Source: Micromonospora sp. NBRC 110009 (lineage in GTDB: Bacteria; Actinomycetota; Actinomycetes; Mycobacteriales; Micromonosporaceae). From it: DNA of 64,000 nt. Below the pieces are notes generated by a model, which worked only from the letters and a program-made list of their open reading frames with translations, made no database searches and was not told where the DNA came from. A program made the position numbers and the translations under genes. Within the stretch, counting starts at the first letter, position 1. The number at the start of each line of letters is the position of its first letter. The stretch spans positions 6,262,001 through 6,326,000 of the forward strand of contig NZ_CP130427.1 in the NCBI RefSeq assembly GCF_030518795.1, in the 5' to 3' direction. Shown piece by piece: positions 9,329-18,115 of the stretch.

Positions 9329-10171
9329 TCAGCCCGCCTGCCGGCCCGGGGTCTGCTCGAGCGTGGTCGCGCCGGTCATGATGGCCACCGCCTCGGGCAT
9401 GCTGTGCGACGCCGGCGTCACCACCCCCGCGCACCGGCCCAGCCGCTGGATGTGGATCCGGTCGGCCACCGCGAACACGTGCGGCATGTTGTGGCTGATC
9501 AGGATCACCGGCAGGCCCCGGGAGCGGAGCTCCTCGATCATCCGGAGCACCTGGTTGGACTCCTTCACGCCGAGCGCCGCGGTGGGTTCGTCGAGCACGA
9601 TCACCTTGCTGCCGAAGGCGGCGGCCCGGGCCACCGAGACCGCCTGACGCTGGCCCCCGGAGAGCGTCTCGACCGGCTGTGCCACGTTCTGCAGCGTGCC
9701 GATCCCGAGGTCCGCGAGGGCCTGCTCGGCGTCGCGGCGCATCCCCTTCTGGTCGAGCATCCGGAACACCGAGCCGAGGATGCCGCGCCGGCGCTGCTCC
9801 CGGCCGAGGAAGAGGTTGCTCGCGATGTCCAGCGCCGGCGCCACGGCCAGGGTCTGGTAGACCGTCTCGATGCCCGCGTCCCGGGCGTCCTGGGGGCGCT
9901 TGAACTGCACCGGCTTCCCCTCCAGGCGCAGCCCGCCGGCGTCCGGGATCAGGGCCCCGGTCAGGCACTTGATCAGGGTGGACTTCCCGGCGCCGTTGTC
10001 GCCGATGACGGCGAGCACCTCGCCCGGGTAGAGGTCGAGGTCCACCCCGTCCAGGCCGACGACCTTGCCGAACGTCTTCACCAGCCCGCGGGCGGAGAGC
10101 ACCGGCGTACGCTGGCCGCCGGCGGTCGCGCCGGGAGTGTCGAGCGGGGTGGCTGCGGTGGCGGCGGTCAT
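9329..10171 (-). CDS. Sugar ABC transporter ATP-binding protein (FrcA-like)
   Basis: 280 residues, single ABC domain. Walker A is GDNGAGKST, signature LSGGQRQ, Walker B VIVLDEPTAALG, and H-loop ISHN. The ATG at 10171 is preceded by AGGTGAGGTC and overlaps the permease TGA (ATGA); an upstream in-frame GTG would add seven residues. Together with the permease and binding protein it forms a single-ATPase CUT2 importer, the arrangement of the fructose FrcBCA system. Confidence 0.92.
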   Translation of the reverse strand: MTAATAATPLDTPGATAGGQRTPVLSARGLVKTFGKVVGLDGVDLDLYPGEVLAVIGDNGAGKSTLIKCLTGALIPDAGGLRLEGKPVQFKRPQDARDAGIETVYQTLAVAPALDIASNLFLGREQRRRGILGSVFRMLDQKGMRRDAEQALADLGIGTLQNVAQPVETLSGGQRQAVSVARAAAFGSKVIVLDEPTAALGVKESNQVLRMIEELRSRGLPVILISHNMPHVFAVADRIHIQRLGRCAGVVTPASHSMPEAVAIMTGATTLEQTPGRQAG

Positions 10172-11196
10172 GACCTCACCTTCCTGATCCACTGGTCCAC
10201 GGCGACGGCGAGGATCACCAGCACGCCGACGGCGAGTACGCGGTACTGGTCGTCCACCCCGGCCAGCGAGAGGCCGCTGCGGAAGAAGCCGACGATCAGC
10301 GCGCCGAGCAGCGTGCCGAGCACGGCGCCGCGGCCGCCGAAGAGGCTGGTGCCGCCGATGACGACGGCGGTGATGCTCTCCAGGTTAGCGTCGGTGATGG
10401 CGTTCGGGCTGGCCGCACCGGCGCGTCCGATGAGGATCCACGCGGTGAGGCCGTAGATCGCCCCGGCGATGAGGTAGACGCTGACCAGCACCCGATCGAC
10501 CCGGATGCCGGCGAGCCGGGCGGCCTCCTTGTCGTCGCCGACCGCGTACACGTGCCGGCCCCAGGCGGTGTTGGCGAGGGCGAAGCCGACGGCGAGGTAG
10601 AGCAGGAGCACCGCGATCACGCCCACGGTGATCCGGAACCGGCCGACCGGGAAGGTCTCGCCGGTCCAGTTCAGCAGCGCCGGCAGGTCGGTGCCCTGCA
10701 CGCTGCGCCCCTCCGAGTAGAGGAGCCCGACGGCGGTGAAGACGCTGAGCGTGCCCAGGGTGACGATGAACGGGGGCAGCTTGAGCCGGGTCACCAGCCC
10801 GCCGTTGAGCGCGCCGGCGGCGGCCCCGATCGCCACGGCCAGCAGCACGGCGAGGACGGCCGGCAGCCCGTTCTCGGCGGCCAGCTTGGCCGCCAGCATC
10901 ATCGCCAGGATGGTGACGGCGCCGACCGACAGGTCGATGCCCGCGGTCAGGATGATCAGCGTCTGCCCGACGGCGAGCGCGCCGATGACGGCCACCTGCT
11001 GCAGCACGAGCGACAGCGAGTTGGGCGAGGCGAAGCGCGGGTTGAGCGTGGCGAAGACGACGAAGGAGATGAGCAGGACGAGGAACGGGCTGATCGCGGG
11101 GTGGGCGTGCAGCAGGTGCTGCACCCGTTGCAGTGGCGAGTGCCGGCGCAGCGCGAACTCCTGCGCCGCGGTGGTCGGTGGCGTGGCGGTGGTCAT
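10168..11196 (-). CDS. Sugar ABC transporter permease (FrcC/RbsC type)
   Basis: 342 residues and about ten membrane segments. CUT2 permease motifs are GIDLSVGAVTILAMM (near residue 95) and AVVIGGTSLFGGRGAV (near residue 270). The N-terminus is cytoplasmic and Thr/Ala-rich. GGGAG precedes the ATG by 6 nt. It is homologous in layout to the permease at 3503-4762 but lacks that protein's extra polar loop. It forms the translocation path of the second importer. Confidence 0.92.
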   Translation of the reverse strand: MTTATPPTTAAQEFALRRHSPLQRVQHLLHAHPAISPFLVLLISFVVFATLNPRFASPNSLSLVLQQVAVIGALAVGQTLIILTAGIDLSVGAVTILAMMLAAKLAAENGLPAVLAVLLAVAIGAAAGALNGGLVTRLKLPPFIVTLGTLSVFTAVGLLYSEGRSVQGTDLPALLNWTGETFPVGRFRITVGVIAVLLLYLAVGFALANTAWGRHVYAVGDDKEAARLAGIRVDRVLVSVYLIAGAIYGLTAWILIGRAGAASPNAITDANLESITAVVIGGTSLFGGRGAVLGTLLGALIVGFFRSGLSLAGVDDQYRVLAVGVLVILAVAVDQWIRKVRS

Positions 11197-11285
11197 CGTG
11201 GGCTCCCTGCCGGTGGCGGCGGTGGCGGACGGGCCGCCGGGTCGGGGGCGCGGGCTGGGCCGGCCCCGCGACCCGGCGGGGTGGC

Positions 11286-12368
11286 TCAGCCCCAGCAGCG
11301 CTGGGCGCCGTCGGCGCTGGTGATGCTCTCGACCCCGCTGGCCGTCTTGTCGGTGACCAGCGCGACGCCGGTGTCGAAGAAGTCGAGGCCGTCGCTGACC
11401 TTCGGCTTCTCCCCGCCGGTGGCGATCTTCTTGATCGCCTGCACGCCCAGCTCGGCCATCTTCAGCGGGTACTGCTGGGAGGTGGCGCCGATGACGCCGT
11501 CCTTGACCTGCTTCACGCCGTCGCAGCCGCCGTCGACCGAGACGATCAGGACGCCCTGGTTCTTGCCGGCCGCCTGGAGCGCCTTGTGCGCACCGACCGC
11601 GGCCGGCTCGTTGATGGTGTAGACCACGTTGATGCCGGGGTTCTTGGTGAGGCAGTTCTCCATCGCCGTCCGGCCGCCGTCCTCGGCGCCGTTGGTCGGC
11701 TCGTTGCAGGCGATCGTGTAGTTGCCACCGGAGTAGCTGCCGGTCTTCGCCTCGTCGCCGTTCTTCTTCTTGTCGGCGGTGTCGATGCCCATGCCGGATA
11801 GGAAGCCCTGGTCCCGGTTGTAGTCGACGGAGACCACCTTGTCGTTGAACAGGTCCAGCAGCGCGATGGTCGCCGGCTTGCCGGCGAGCTGGCTCGCCGT
11901 CCACTTGCCGATCAGCTCGCCGGCCTTGAAGTTGTCGGTGGCGAAGGTGATGTCGACGGTGTTCGCCGGGTCCGGCGGGGTGTCCAGGGCGATCACGTAG
12001 AGGCCGGCGTCCCGCGCCTTCTTGATGGCGGGGTTGACGCCGGGGCCGGTCGGCGTGATGAGGATACCGGCGTCGCCGCGGGCGATGGCGTTCTCGATCG
12101 CCTGTACCTGGCCGGCCTCGTCGCCGTCCTCCTTGCCGGCGGCCACGGTCAGCTTGATGCCCTCGGCGTCGGCGGCCTTCTTGGCGCCGTTCTGCATGGC
12201 GACGAAGAACGGGTTGGTGGAGTTCTTGGTGATCAGGGAGACGGCGATGGTCTTGCCGCCGGAACCGCCGTCGCTGGAGCTGTCGCCGCAGCCGCTGACC
12301 ACCATGGACGTCGCCGCTGCGGCGGCGACCAGCAGGGCGGCGCGGCGGCGGCCGATGCGCTGGATCAT
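11286..12368 (-). CDS. Sugar ABC transporter substrate-binding lipoprotein (FrcB/RbsB-like)
   Basis: 360 residues. A twin-basic N-terminus (MIQRIGRRRAALL) and lipobox VSGC near residue 24 show a lipoprotein, followed by a Ser/Gly/Asp linker. The mature part is a ribose-binding-type fold (LITKNSTNPFFVAMQNGAKKAA; TPTGPGVNPAIKKARD; VVYTINEPAA), the FrcB-like pattern. It is the first gene of the operon, with GGGAGAACAC before the ATG and two LacI-type operators upstream. It would bind fructose or ribose outside the membrane; the ligand is inferred from family. Confidence 0.9.
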   Translation of the reverse strand: MIQRIGRRRAALLVAAAAATSMVVSGCGDSSSDGGSGGKTIAVSLITKNSTNPFFVAMQNGAKKAADAEGIKLTVAAGKEDGDEAGQVQAIENAIARGDAGILITPTGPGVNPAIKKARDAGLYVIALDTPPDPANTVDITFATDNFKAGELIGKWTASQLAGKPATIALLDLFNDKVVSVDYNRDQGFLSGMGIDTADKKKNGDEAKTGSYSGGNYTIACNEPTNGAEDGGRTAMENCLTKNPGINVVYTINEPAAVGAHKALQAAGKNQGVLIVSVDGGCDGVKQVKDGVIGATSQQYPLKMAELGVQAIKKIATGGEKPKVSDGLDFFDTGVALVTDKTASGVESITSADGAQRCWG

Positions 12369-12410
12369 GTGTTCTCCCTCGGGGGGACCACGGCGCGCCG
12401 TGGCGGAGGA

Positions 12411-12424
12411 TGACAACGATGTCA
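12411..12424. promoter_or_regulatory. Secondary LacI-type operator
   Basis: TGACAACGATGTCA is a palindrome with a single mismatched pair that shares the core of the perfect operator 80 bp away (TGACATCGATGTCA). It lies 43 bp before the binding-protein ATG, so a LacI protein bound here could block the operon, possibly with DNA looping to the second site. The assignment rests on sequence similarity of the two sites and on the divergent lacI-family gene. Confidence 0.65.
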
Positions 12425-12503
12425 GCGCAGTTTCCGCGTCGTGTACGGCCGATGTCAATGCCATGTCCAAGGCTTTTCACGAACCGCACGCAACCGGCCG
12501 CTT

Positions 12504-12536
12504 GCCCTTGACATCGATGTCAAGGGCCGGGACGAT
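12504..12536. promoter_or_regulatory. Perfect 24-bp palindromic operator overlapping a promoter
   Basis: Positions 12504-12527 form a perfect 12+12 bp palindrome (half-site GCCCTTGACATC) with the central CG typical of LacI-family operators. On the plus strand TTGACA (12508-12513) inside the palindrome, a 17-nt spacer and GACGAT (12531-12536) form a plausible promoter for the LacI gene. A regulator bound here would therefore autoregulate. A further TTGACA on the minus strand (12454-12459) may serve the transporter operon. Confidence 0.75.
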
Positions 12537-12658
12537 GCCCCTGACGCACGGCCGGAGGGCCACGGTCGGCGTGCCGATGCCGTGACGGTCGATCACCAGC
12601 GGCCGGCGGCGGTGACCGCCGACGGTCGCCGCGCCAACCCCGTCCGGTAGGAGCGCCC

Positions 12659-13708
12659 ATGGACAGTGCCGCCTCCGCCCCACCGACCACCGTGCGGGCC
12701 CGGCCCACGCTCCGCGACGTCGCGCAGCTCGCCGGTGTGAGCCCGAAGACGGTGTCCCGGGTGGTCAACGGCGAGGCCGGCGTCTCCGCGCCGAAGACCG
12801 CCGCGGTGCGGCGGGCCATCGCCCAACTCGACTACCGGCCGAACTTCACCGCGAGCAGCCTGCGGCGGTCCAGCGGCCGCAGCGCCGCCATCGCCGCCCT
12901 CCTGGAGGACCTGGCCAACCCCTTCTCCGCCGCCCTGCACCGGGCGCTCGAGGACGCCGCCCGGGAACGCGGCGTGCTCATCTTCGCCGGCAGCGTCGAC
13001 GAGAACCCGGACCGGGAACGGGAACTCGTGCACGCCTTCACCAGGCGACAGGCCGACGCCCTGGTCGTCGTCCCCGCCAGCGACGACCAGAGCTACCTCG
13101 CCGGGGAACTCAACGCGGGCACCCCGGTGGTCTTCGTCGACCGGCCGCCGGTCGGGCTGCGGGTCGACGCCGTCCTCGCCGACAACCACCAGGGCGCCGC
13201 GTCCGCCGTCCACCACCTCGTCGCGCACGGGCACCGGGCGGTCGCGTACCTCGGTGACCTACAGACGATCGCCACCGCCCGGCAGCGCTTCCAGGGCTTC
13301 CGCGAGGCCCTGGCCGACCACGGCATCCGGCCCGTCGCCGCCGTGCACGACCTGCACACCGAAGCCGAGACGGCGGCGGCGGTGCGCCGGCTGCTCGCCG
13401 CGGACACCCCGCCCACCGCGCTGTTCACCTCGCAGAACCTGGTCACCATCGGCGCCATCCGGGCCCTGCTGGAGCTCGGCCGGCAGGACCAGGTCGCGCT
13501 GGTGGGCTTCGACGACTTCCCCCTCGCCGACCTCCTCCAGCCCGCGGTCACGGTGATCGCGCAGGATCCGGCCGAGATGGGCCGGACGGCCGCGTCGCTG
13601 ATCTTCCGGCGGCTCGACGGCGAGCGGTGGCGCCCGCGCACCCACCTGGTGGCGACCCGGCTGATCCCCCGGGGTTCGGGCGAGATCAGAGGGCCGTACC
13701 CGGGGTGA
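12659..13708 (+). CDS. LacI-family transcriptional regulator
   Basis: 349 residues. The N-terminal HTH (about residues 17-36, LRDVAQLAGVSPKTVSRVVNG with the hinge helix after) is diagnostic of LacI/GalR proteins. The C-terminal ligand domain has the usual LLEDLANPF, VDRPP, NLVTIGAIRALLELG and GFDDFPLADLLQP motifs. TAGGAG sits 7 nt before the ATG. It is divergent from the FrcB-like operon, and the intergenic palindromes are its probable binding sites. The gene end overlaps the convergent aminotransferase remnant by 23 bp. Confidence 0.93.
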   Translation: MDSAASAPPTTVRARPTLRDVAQLAGVSPKTVSRVVNGEAGVSAPKTAAVRRAIAQLDYRPNFTASSLRRSSGRSAAIAALLEDLANPFSAALHRALEDAARERGVLIFAGSVDENPDRERELVHAFTRRQADALVVVPASDDQSYLAGELNAGTPVVFVDRPPVGLRVDAVLADNHQGAASAVHHLVAHGHRAVAYLGDLQTIATARQRFQGFREALADHGIRPVAAVHDLHTEAETAAAVRRLLAADTPPTALFTSQNLVTIGAIRALLELGRQDQVALVGFDDFPLADLLQPAVTVIAQDPAEMGRTAASLIFRRLDGERWRPRTHLVATRLIPRGSGEIRGPYPG

Positions 13709-15025
13709 CCAGCGCGCCCGCGCCGGCCAACTCGTCCGTGATCAGCGCGGCGAGCCGGTCCAGGCCCAGGTCGATCTGGTCCGGGGTGACCGCGCTGACC
13801 GACAGCCGCAGCGCGTTGACCGGCGCGCCGTCGTCGTAGAAGTGCGCCATCGGGGTCCAGAGCACGCCGTACTCCCGGGCGGAGCGGTGCAGCAGGGCGT
13901 TGTCCACGCCGAACGGCACGGTCACCACCACGAAGAAGCCGCCGGCCGGGACGTTCCAGCGGACCGGACCGCCGGCCGGGAAGCGGCGGGCCAGCCCGTC
14001 CGCCAGGTGCCGCAGGTTGCGGGCGTACGCGGCCCGCTCCCGGGCGTTGGCCGCCACCAGCGAGCAGTCGTGGGCCAGCAACGCCCCGCCGATCACCGCC
14101 TGTGCGATCGGCGAGGTGTTCACGGTGACCATGCTCTTGATCTTGGCGAGCTGGTCGGCGAGCGGCCCCACGCTCCCGTCCGAGCCGGCCACCCGCTGGT
14201 CCGCCACCACGTAGCCGACCCGGGCGCCGGGCAGCACGGTCTTGGCGAACGAGCCGAGGTAGACCACCCGGCGCCCGGCGTCGAGCGCCTTGAGGGTGGG
14301 CAGCCGCCCGGTGCCCGCGGCCGGGAAGAGGCCGTAGGGGTTGTCCTCGATCAGCAGCAGCTCCTCCTCGGCGGCGAGGTCGAGCAGGCGCCGCCGCTGG
14401 GCCAGCGCCATGCTGACGCCGGACGGGTTCGCGAAGTCGGGCATCACGTAGCAGGCACGCGGGCGCAACCCCTCGGCCCGGGCCCGGCGGACCTGCTCGC
14501 GCAGGTCGGCCAGGTCGATCCCGTCCGGGCCGCCGGTGACCGGTCGCACCGGCAGGTCGACCAGGCGGGCCGCCCCGGTCAGCCCGACGTACGTGGGGGC
14601 GACGGCGAGCAGCACGTCCTCCGGGCCGGCCCGCAGCGCCCGCAGCACCAGGAACATCGCCTACTGGCAGCCGACGGTCACCACGATCGTCTCCGGGTCG
14701 ACGCTGATCCCCTCGTCCACGGCGAGGTTGCGGGCGATCAGGTGGTGCACGATGCCCTTGGTCCGGCCGTACTGGAGCAGCGCCGGTCCACCTGGGCGGG
14801 ACCCAACCCCAGGTCCTCGGCGAGGTGCCGGCGGAAGGTGTCCAGGTGCCCGTGCAGCACCCCGGCGTCGAAGAACTCCTCGTACGGCCGGCCGGCGGCG
14901 AGCGACACCGCGTCCGGATAGTGCTGCGCCACCTCGTTGAGGAAGTTCATCGAGTTCAGCGCGGGGTCGTCGACGGACGGGTGCAGGTGGGCCACGGTGA
15001 GGTCCACCGGCTCCACGTCAATCAC
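13686..15025 (-). pseudogene. PLP-dependent aminotransferase, HpgT-like, disrupted by frameshift and stop
   Basis: A class I/II aminotransferase of the (S)-3,5-dihydroxyphenylglycine/2-aminoadipate transaminase type, broken in two places. The N-terminal part (MNFLNEVAQHYPDAVSLAAG, after about 25 residues) runs in one frame to about 14785, where one base is missing and the sequence continues in a second frame (LLQYGRTKGIV). An in-frame TAG at 14661-14663 follows, where relatives normally have a sense codon (VGCQ-stop-AMFLVL). Beyond it the C-terminal half is intact, with YVMPDFANPSG and the PLP-lysine segment LGSFAKTVLPGARVGY. The first codons overlap the upstream oxidase gene, so it was the third gene of a small operon. 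A genuine pseudogene is more likely than two sequencing errors, but reads would decide. Confidence 0.85.
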
Positions 15026-16205
15026 CGACCAGGGTGCGCAGCTGCCGGGCCGCGGCCGGGTCGGCGCAGCCGGCCAGGGTGAGCGCGTCGCGCAGCTCCG
15101 CGGCGAGCAGGGCCAGCGCCGCCTCGGCACCGGCCCGACCGCCGGCCGCCAGGGCCCAGAGCATCGGCCGGCCGACCAGCACGCCGCTGGCGCCGAGGGC
15201 GAGTGCGCGCAGCACGTCGCTGCCGCTGCGTACGCCGCTGTCCAGCAGCACCGCACAGCGCTCCCCCACCGCCGCGACCACCTCGGGCAGCACGGTGGCC
15301 GTGGCCGGGGCGCCGTCGAGCTGCCGTCCACCGTGGTTGGAGACCACCACGGCGTCCACCCCGGTCTCCGCCGCGAGGACCGCGTCGCGCGGGTCCAGGA
15401 TGCCCTTGACCAGCAGCGGCAGCGGCGTACGCTCGCGCAGCCAGGCCAGGTCGGCCCAGCTCAGCGCCGGAGCGAAGACCGCGCCGGTGTGCACCGCGAC
15501 GGCGGACACCCCGGGGGTGCCCTGATGGGCCAGGTCGTTGCGGCCGCCCGGCAGGTTCGCCGCGGTGACGTGCGGCGGCAGGGCGAAGCCGTTGCGCGCG
15601 TCGCGCAGCCGCCGGCCGAGGACCGGCACGTCGACGGTGACCATCAGCGCGGTGCAGCCGGCCGCCTGGGCCCGGTCCAGCAGGTCGGCGACCATGCCCC
15701 GGTCGCGCAGCCAGTAGAGCTGGAACCAGACCGGGCCGCCAGCCGCGGTGACCTCCTCGATCGGGGTGCTGCCCAGGGTGCTCGCCACGTAGGGCACGCC
15801 GGCCGCGCGGGCGGCGGCCGCGAGGCCGACCTCGCCGTCCGGGTGCAACAGCTTCTGGTACGCCATCGGCGCCACCGCCACCGGCATGGCGAAGCTGCCG
15901 CCGGGCAGGGTCGCCTCGGTGCCCGGGGTGTCCACTCCGGTGAGCACCCGGGGCAGCACCGCCACCCGGTCGAGCGCGGCCCGGTTGGCGGCGAGCGTCG
16001 TCTCCGTACCGCTGCCGCCGTTGACGAAGTCCCATACCTCCGGCGGGAGCACCGCCCGGGCCAGCTCACCGAAGTCGGCCAGGCTGGGCGGCGCCACGAA
16101 CCCGGCGTCGGTTCCGGGGACGTCCGGCCGCGCCGCCGGCACCGTCCACCCGTCGGGGGCGGCCGTGTCGACGGCGGGCGCGTCGGTGGTCGCGGGTTCA
16201 GCCAT
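15018..16205 (-). CDS. FMN-dependent alpha-hydroxy-acid oxidase, hydroxymandelate-oxidase-like
   Basis: 395 residues. A TIM-barrel flavoenzyme of the glycolate/lactate/mandelate oxidase family. FVNGGSGTETTLAANRAALDR, VAPMAYQKLLHPDGE, the FMN-lysine LVKGILDPRDA, and the catalytic VVSNHGGRQLDGA (His and Arg that handle the hydroxy acid) are all present. The PMAYQKLLHPDGE and RRLRDARNGFALP wording closely resembles hydroxymandelate oxidases (HmO) of glycopeptide hydroxyphenylglycine pathways. It starts at ATG 16205, overlapping the stop of the truncated hydrolase. With the HpgT-like pseudogene downstream it looks like part of an arylglycine route, but the partner synthase is absent from this window. 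The enzyme itself appears intact. Confidence 0.85.
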   Translation of the reverse strand: MAEPATTDAPAVDTAAPDGWTVPAARPDVPGTDAGFVAPPSLADFGELARAVLPPEVWDFVNGGSGTETTLAANRAALDRVAVLPRVLTGVDTPGTEATLPGGSFAMPVAVAPMAYQKLLHPDGEVGLAAAARAAGVPYVASTLGSTPIEEVTAAGGPVWFQLYWLRDRGMVADLLDRAQAAGCTALMVTVDVPVLGRRLRDARNGFALPPHVTAANLPGGRNDLAHQGTPGVSAVAVHTGAVFAPALSWADLAWLRERTPLPLLVKGILDPRDAVLAAETGVDAVVVSNHGGRQLDGAPATATVLPEVVAAVGERCAVLLDSGVRSGSDVLRALALGASGVLVGRPMLWALAAGGRAGAEAALALLAAELRDALTLAGCADPAAARQLRTLVGD

Positions 16206-16977
16206 GGTGCGACCCACTCGTCGCCGCACCGGCCGGGGCGGCCGCCCGGGCCGGACCCCATCGCTCCCGCAGGAAGGCCGCCGCCTGCTCCTGCGCCCGC
16301 CGGCCGGCGTCGAACACGCCGGGCATGGCGAAGAAGCCGTGGATCATCCCGTCGTACCGGGTCAGCTGGGTGGGGACGCCGGCGTCACGCATCCGCGCAG
16401 CATACCGCTCCCCCTCGTCGCGCAGCGGGTCGTGCTCGGCGGTGATGACCAGTGCCGGCGGCAGCCCGGAGAGGTCCTCGGCGAGCAGCGGCGAGGCGAG
16501 TGGGTGCGCCGCGTCAGCGGGGTCGGCCAGGTAGTGCCGCCGGTACCAGGCGACGGAGTGCCGGTTGAACAGCAGCGGGTCCTCGTCGTCGGCCGGCACC
16601 GGGCCCGGCCGCTGGTCGGTGTTCGGGTAGACCAGCAACTGGGCGGCGAGCCGCGGGCCGCCGTCCGCGCGGGCCAGCAGGGCGACCGCGGCGGCCAGGT
16701 TGCCGCCGGCACTGTCCCCGCCGACCGCCAGCCGGTCCGGGTCGATCCGGTGATCGTCGGCGTGCCCGGCCAGCCAGCGCAGCGCGGAGTGGCAGTCGTC
16801 CACCGCGGCCGGGAAGCGGTGCTCGGGGGCCAGCCGGTAGCCGACCGTCACCGTCTGGCATCCGGTGGCGTTGGCCAGCCGGCGGCAGATCCCGTCGGCG
16901 GTGTCCACGCTGCCGAGCGTCCAGCCGCCGCCGAAGAACCAGACGAGGGTGGGCAGCGGGCCGTCCCCGGCGGGCCG
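16198..16977 (-). pseudogene. Alpha/beta hydrolase (HSL/lipase family), 5'-truncated
   Basis: The C-terminal roughly 260 residues of a hormone-sensitive-lipase-like esterase. The oxyanion-hole segment (VWFFGGGWTLGS, normally HGGGW) is right at the truncated end. The nucleophile motif GDSAGGN, acid LVITAEHDPLRDEG and catalytic histidine YDGMIHGFF are all present. Full-length relatives have about 70 residues before the HGGG motif; here the reading frame runs into MFS transporter sequence on the other strand with no usable start, apart from a GTG inside the oxyanion region. The same junction truncates the MFS gene, so one deletion probably removed both 5' ends and their shared promoter. Confidence 0.82.
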
Positions 16978-17667
16978 GTGATCGGGCTGCTGGTCCGCCC
17001 GCCCGCGCCGGCGAACCCGGCCCCGCGGGAGAGCTACCTGCGTGCGCTGCGCGGGGGCTTCGGCTACCTGCGTACCGACCGGACGCTGCTGACCATGCTG
17101 GTGGTGGTCTCGGCATCGAACATGTTCGCCAACGCCAGCGTGGCGGTGTGGATCCCGCTCTGGGTGGACCGGGTGCTCGGTGACCCGGCCGGCTTCGGCC
17201 TGGTGCTGGGCGTGTTCTCCGGCGGGGCGCTGCTGGGGAACCTGCTCTTCACGGTGGCCGGGCCGCGGCTGCCCCGCCGGCTCACCTTCGCGCTGGGCCT
17301 GGCGCTCAGCGGCGCGCCCCGGCTGCTTGCGCTCGCCCTGAGCGACCAGCTCGCCGTGGTGCTCACCGTGACGTTCCTGTCCGGCATCGCGGTCGCCGCG
17401 GTGAACCCGCTGCTCGGCGCGGCCCTGTACGAGCGGGTGCCGGAGTCCCTGCAGACCCGGGTGCTGGGCATCTCCGGCTCGGTGGCCTTCCTCGGCCTGC
17501 CGGTGGGGGCGCTGCTCGGCGGCTGGTCGGTGGCGGTGCTGGGGCTGACCCCGGCGCTGCTGGTGATGGCGGCAGTCTGCCTGGTGCTCACCGTCGGGCC
17601 GCTGCTGTTCCGCCGACCGTCGGCCGACCGTCCGGCCGCGGAGCCGGCAGTCTCCTCACCGGCGTGA
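16978..17667 (+). pseudogene. MFS transporter, N-terminal half deleted
   Basis: About 230 residues equal to the C-terminal half of a major facilitator (membrane helices 7-12). It begins in the inter-domain loop (GLLVRPPAPANPAPRESYLRAL), followed by hydrophobic helices such as LTMLVVVSASNMFANASVAVW and GVFSGGALLGNLLF. Helices 1-6, the start codon and promoter are missing. The break coincides with the 5' truncation of the divergent hydrolase. A GTG at 16978 lacks a ribosome-binding site. Relatives resemble drug-efflux MFS proteins of about 420 residues. Confidence 0.8.
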
Positions 17668-17704
17668 GCCGGCCCCGTCCTTTCCCGACCACCACGACAT
17701 CGCC

Positions 17705-18076
17705 CTACTCCGGCAGGTCATCCCGCCGGCTGACCGTCATCCGGCCGGGCCGCTCTCCCGCGAGCCGGTCCAGGTGCCGTTCGACCCCACTGGTCATCCG
17801 GGCGAACTCGGCCGCCAGGTCGACGTCGTACCGGTCGGCGAGGACCAGCACCGACCAGAGGCAGTCGGCCAGCTCATGGCCAAGCCGCTCCCGGGCGCCC
17901 GGCAGCTCCCGCCGCCCCTCCACCGCCAGCACCAGCTTGGCCAGGTCGCCGAGGTCCCCGACGAAGCCCAGTGTCAGGTCCTCGGTGGTCCACGGCGCCC
18001 GGCCCGCCGTTTCGTGGTGTCGGTCGTACCGCTCGGCGACGGCCCGCGCCCGGGCCTGCAACTCGGCAAGATCCAT
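17705..18076 (-). CDS. MazG-like nucleotide pyrophosphohydrolase family protein
   Basis: 123 residues, all-alpha. GDLGDLAKLVLAVEG and LGHELADCLWSVLVLADRYDVDL match the MazG/dUTPase-like metal-binding pattern (acidic residues on two helices, E..x..ELAD), suggesting hydrolysis of a nucleoside triphosphate to its monophosphate. It is single-domain, unlike full MazG. TAGATT 8 nt before the ATG resembles a -10 box, so the mRNA may have almost no leader. It diverges from the MmcQ-like gene. Confidence 0.78.
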   Translation of the reverse strand: MDLAELQARARAVAERYDRHHETAGRAPWTTEDLTLGFVGDLGDLAKLVLAVEGRRELPGARERLGHELADCLWSVLVLADRYDVDLAAEFARMTSGVERHLDRLAGERPGRMTVSRRDDLPE

Positions 18077-18115
18077 CCGGGCAATCTAGTCGGTGGGCGG
18101 GCGTAGGGTCGACCC

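Noticed and set aside
10168..12489. Apparent fusion of the FrcB-like region and permease
   Set aside because: The upstream half is an out-of-frame reading of the binding-protein gene; the permease has its own ATG and GGGAG at 11196.
16908..16980. GTG 16908 and GTG 16978 as genuine starts for shorter hydrolase and MFS genes
   Set aside because: Neither has a ribosome-binding site; the first falls inside the oxyanion motif and the second inside the MFS inter-domain loop, so truncation is the better reading.
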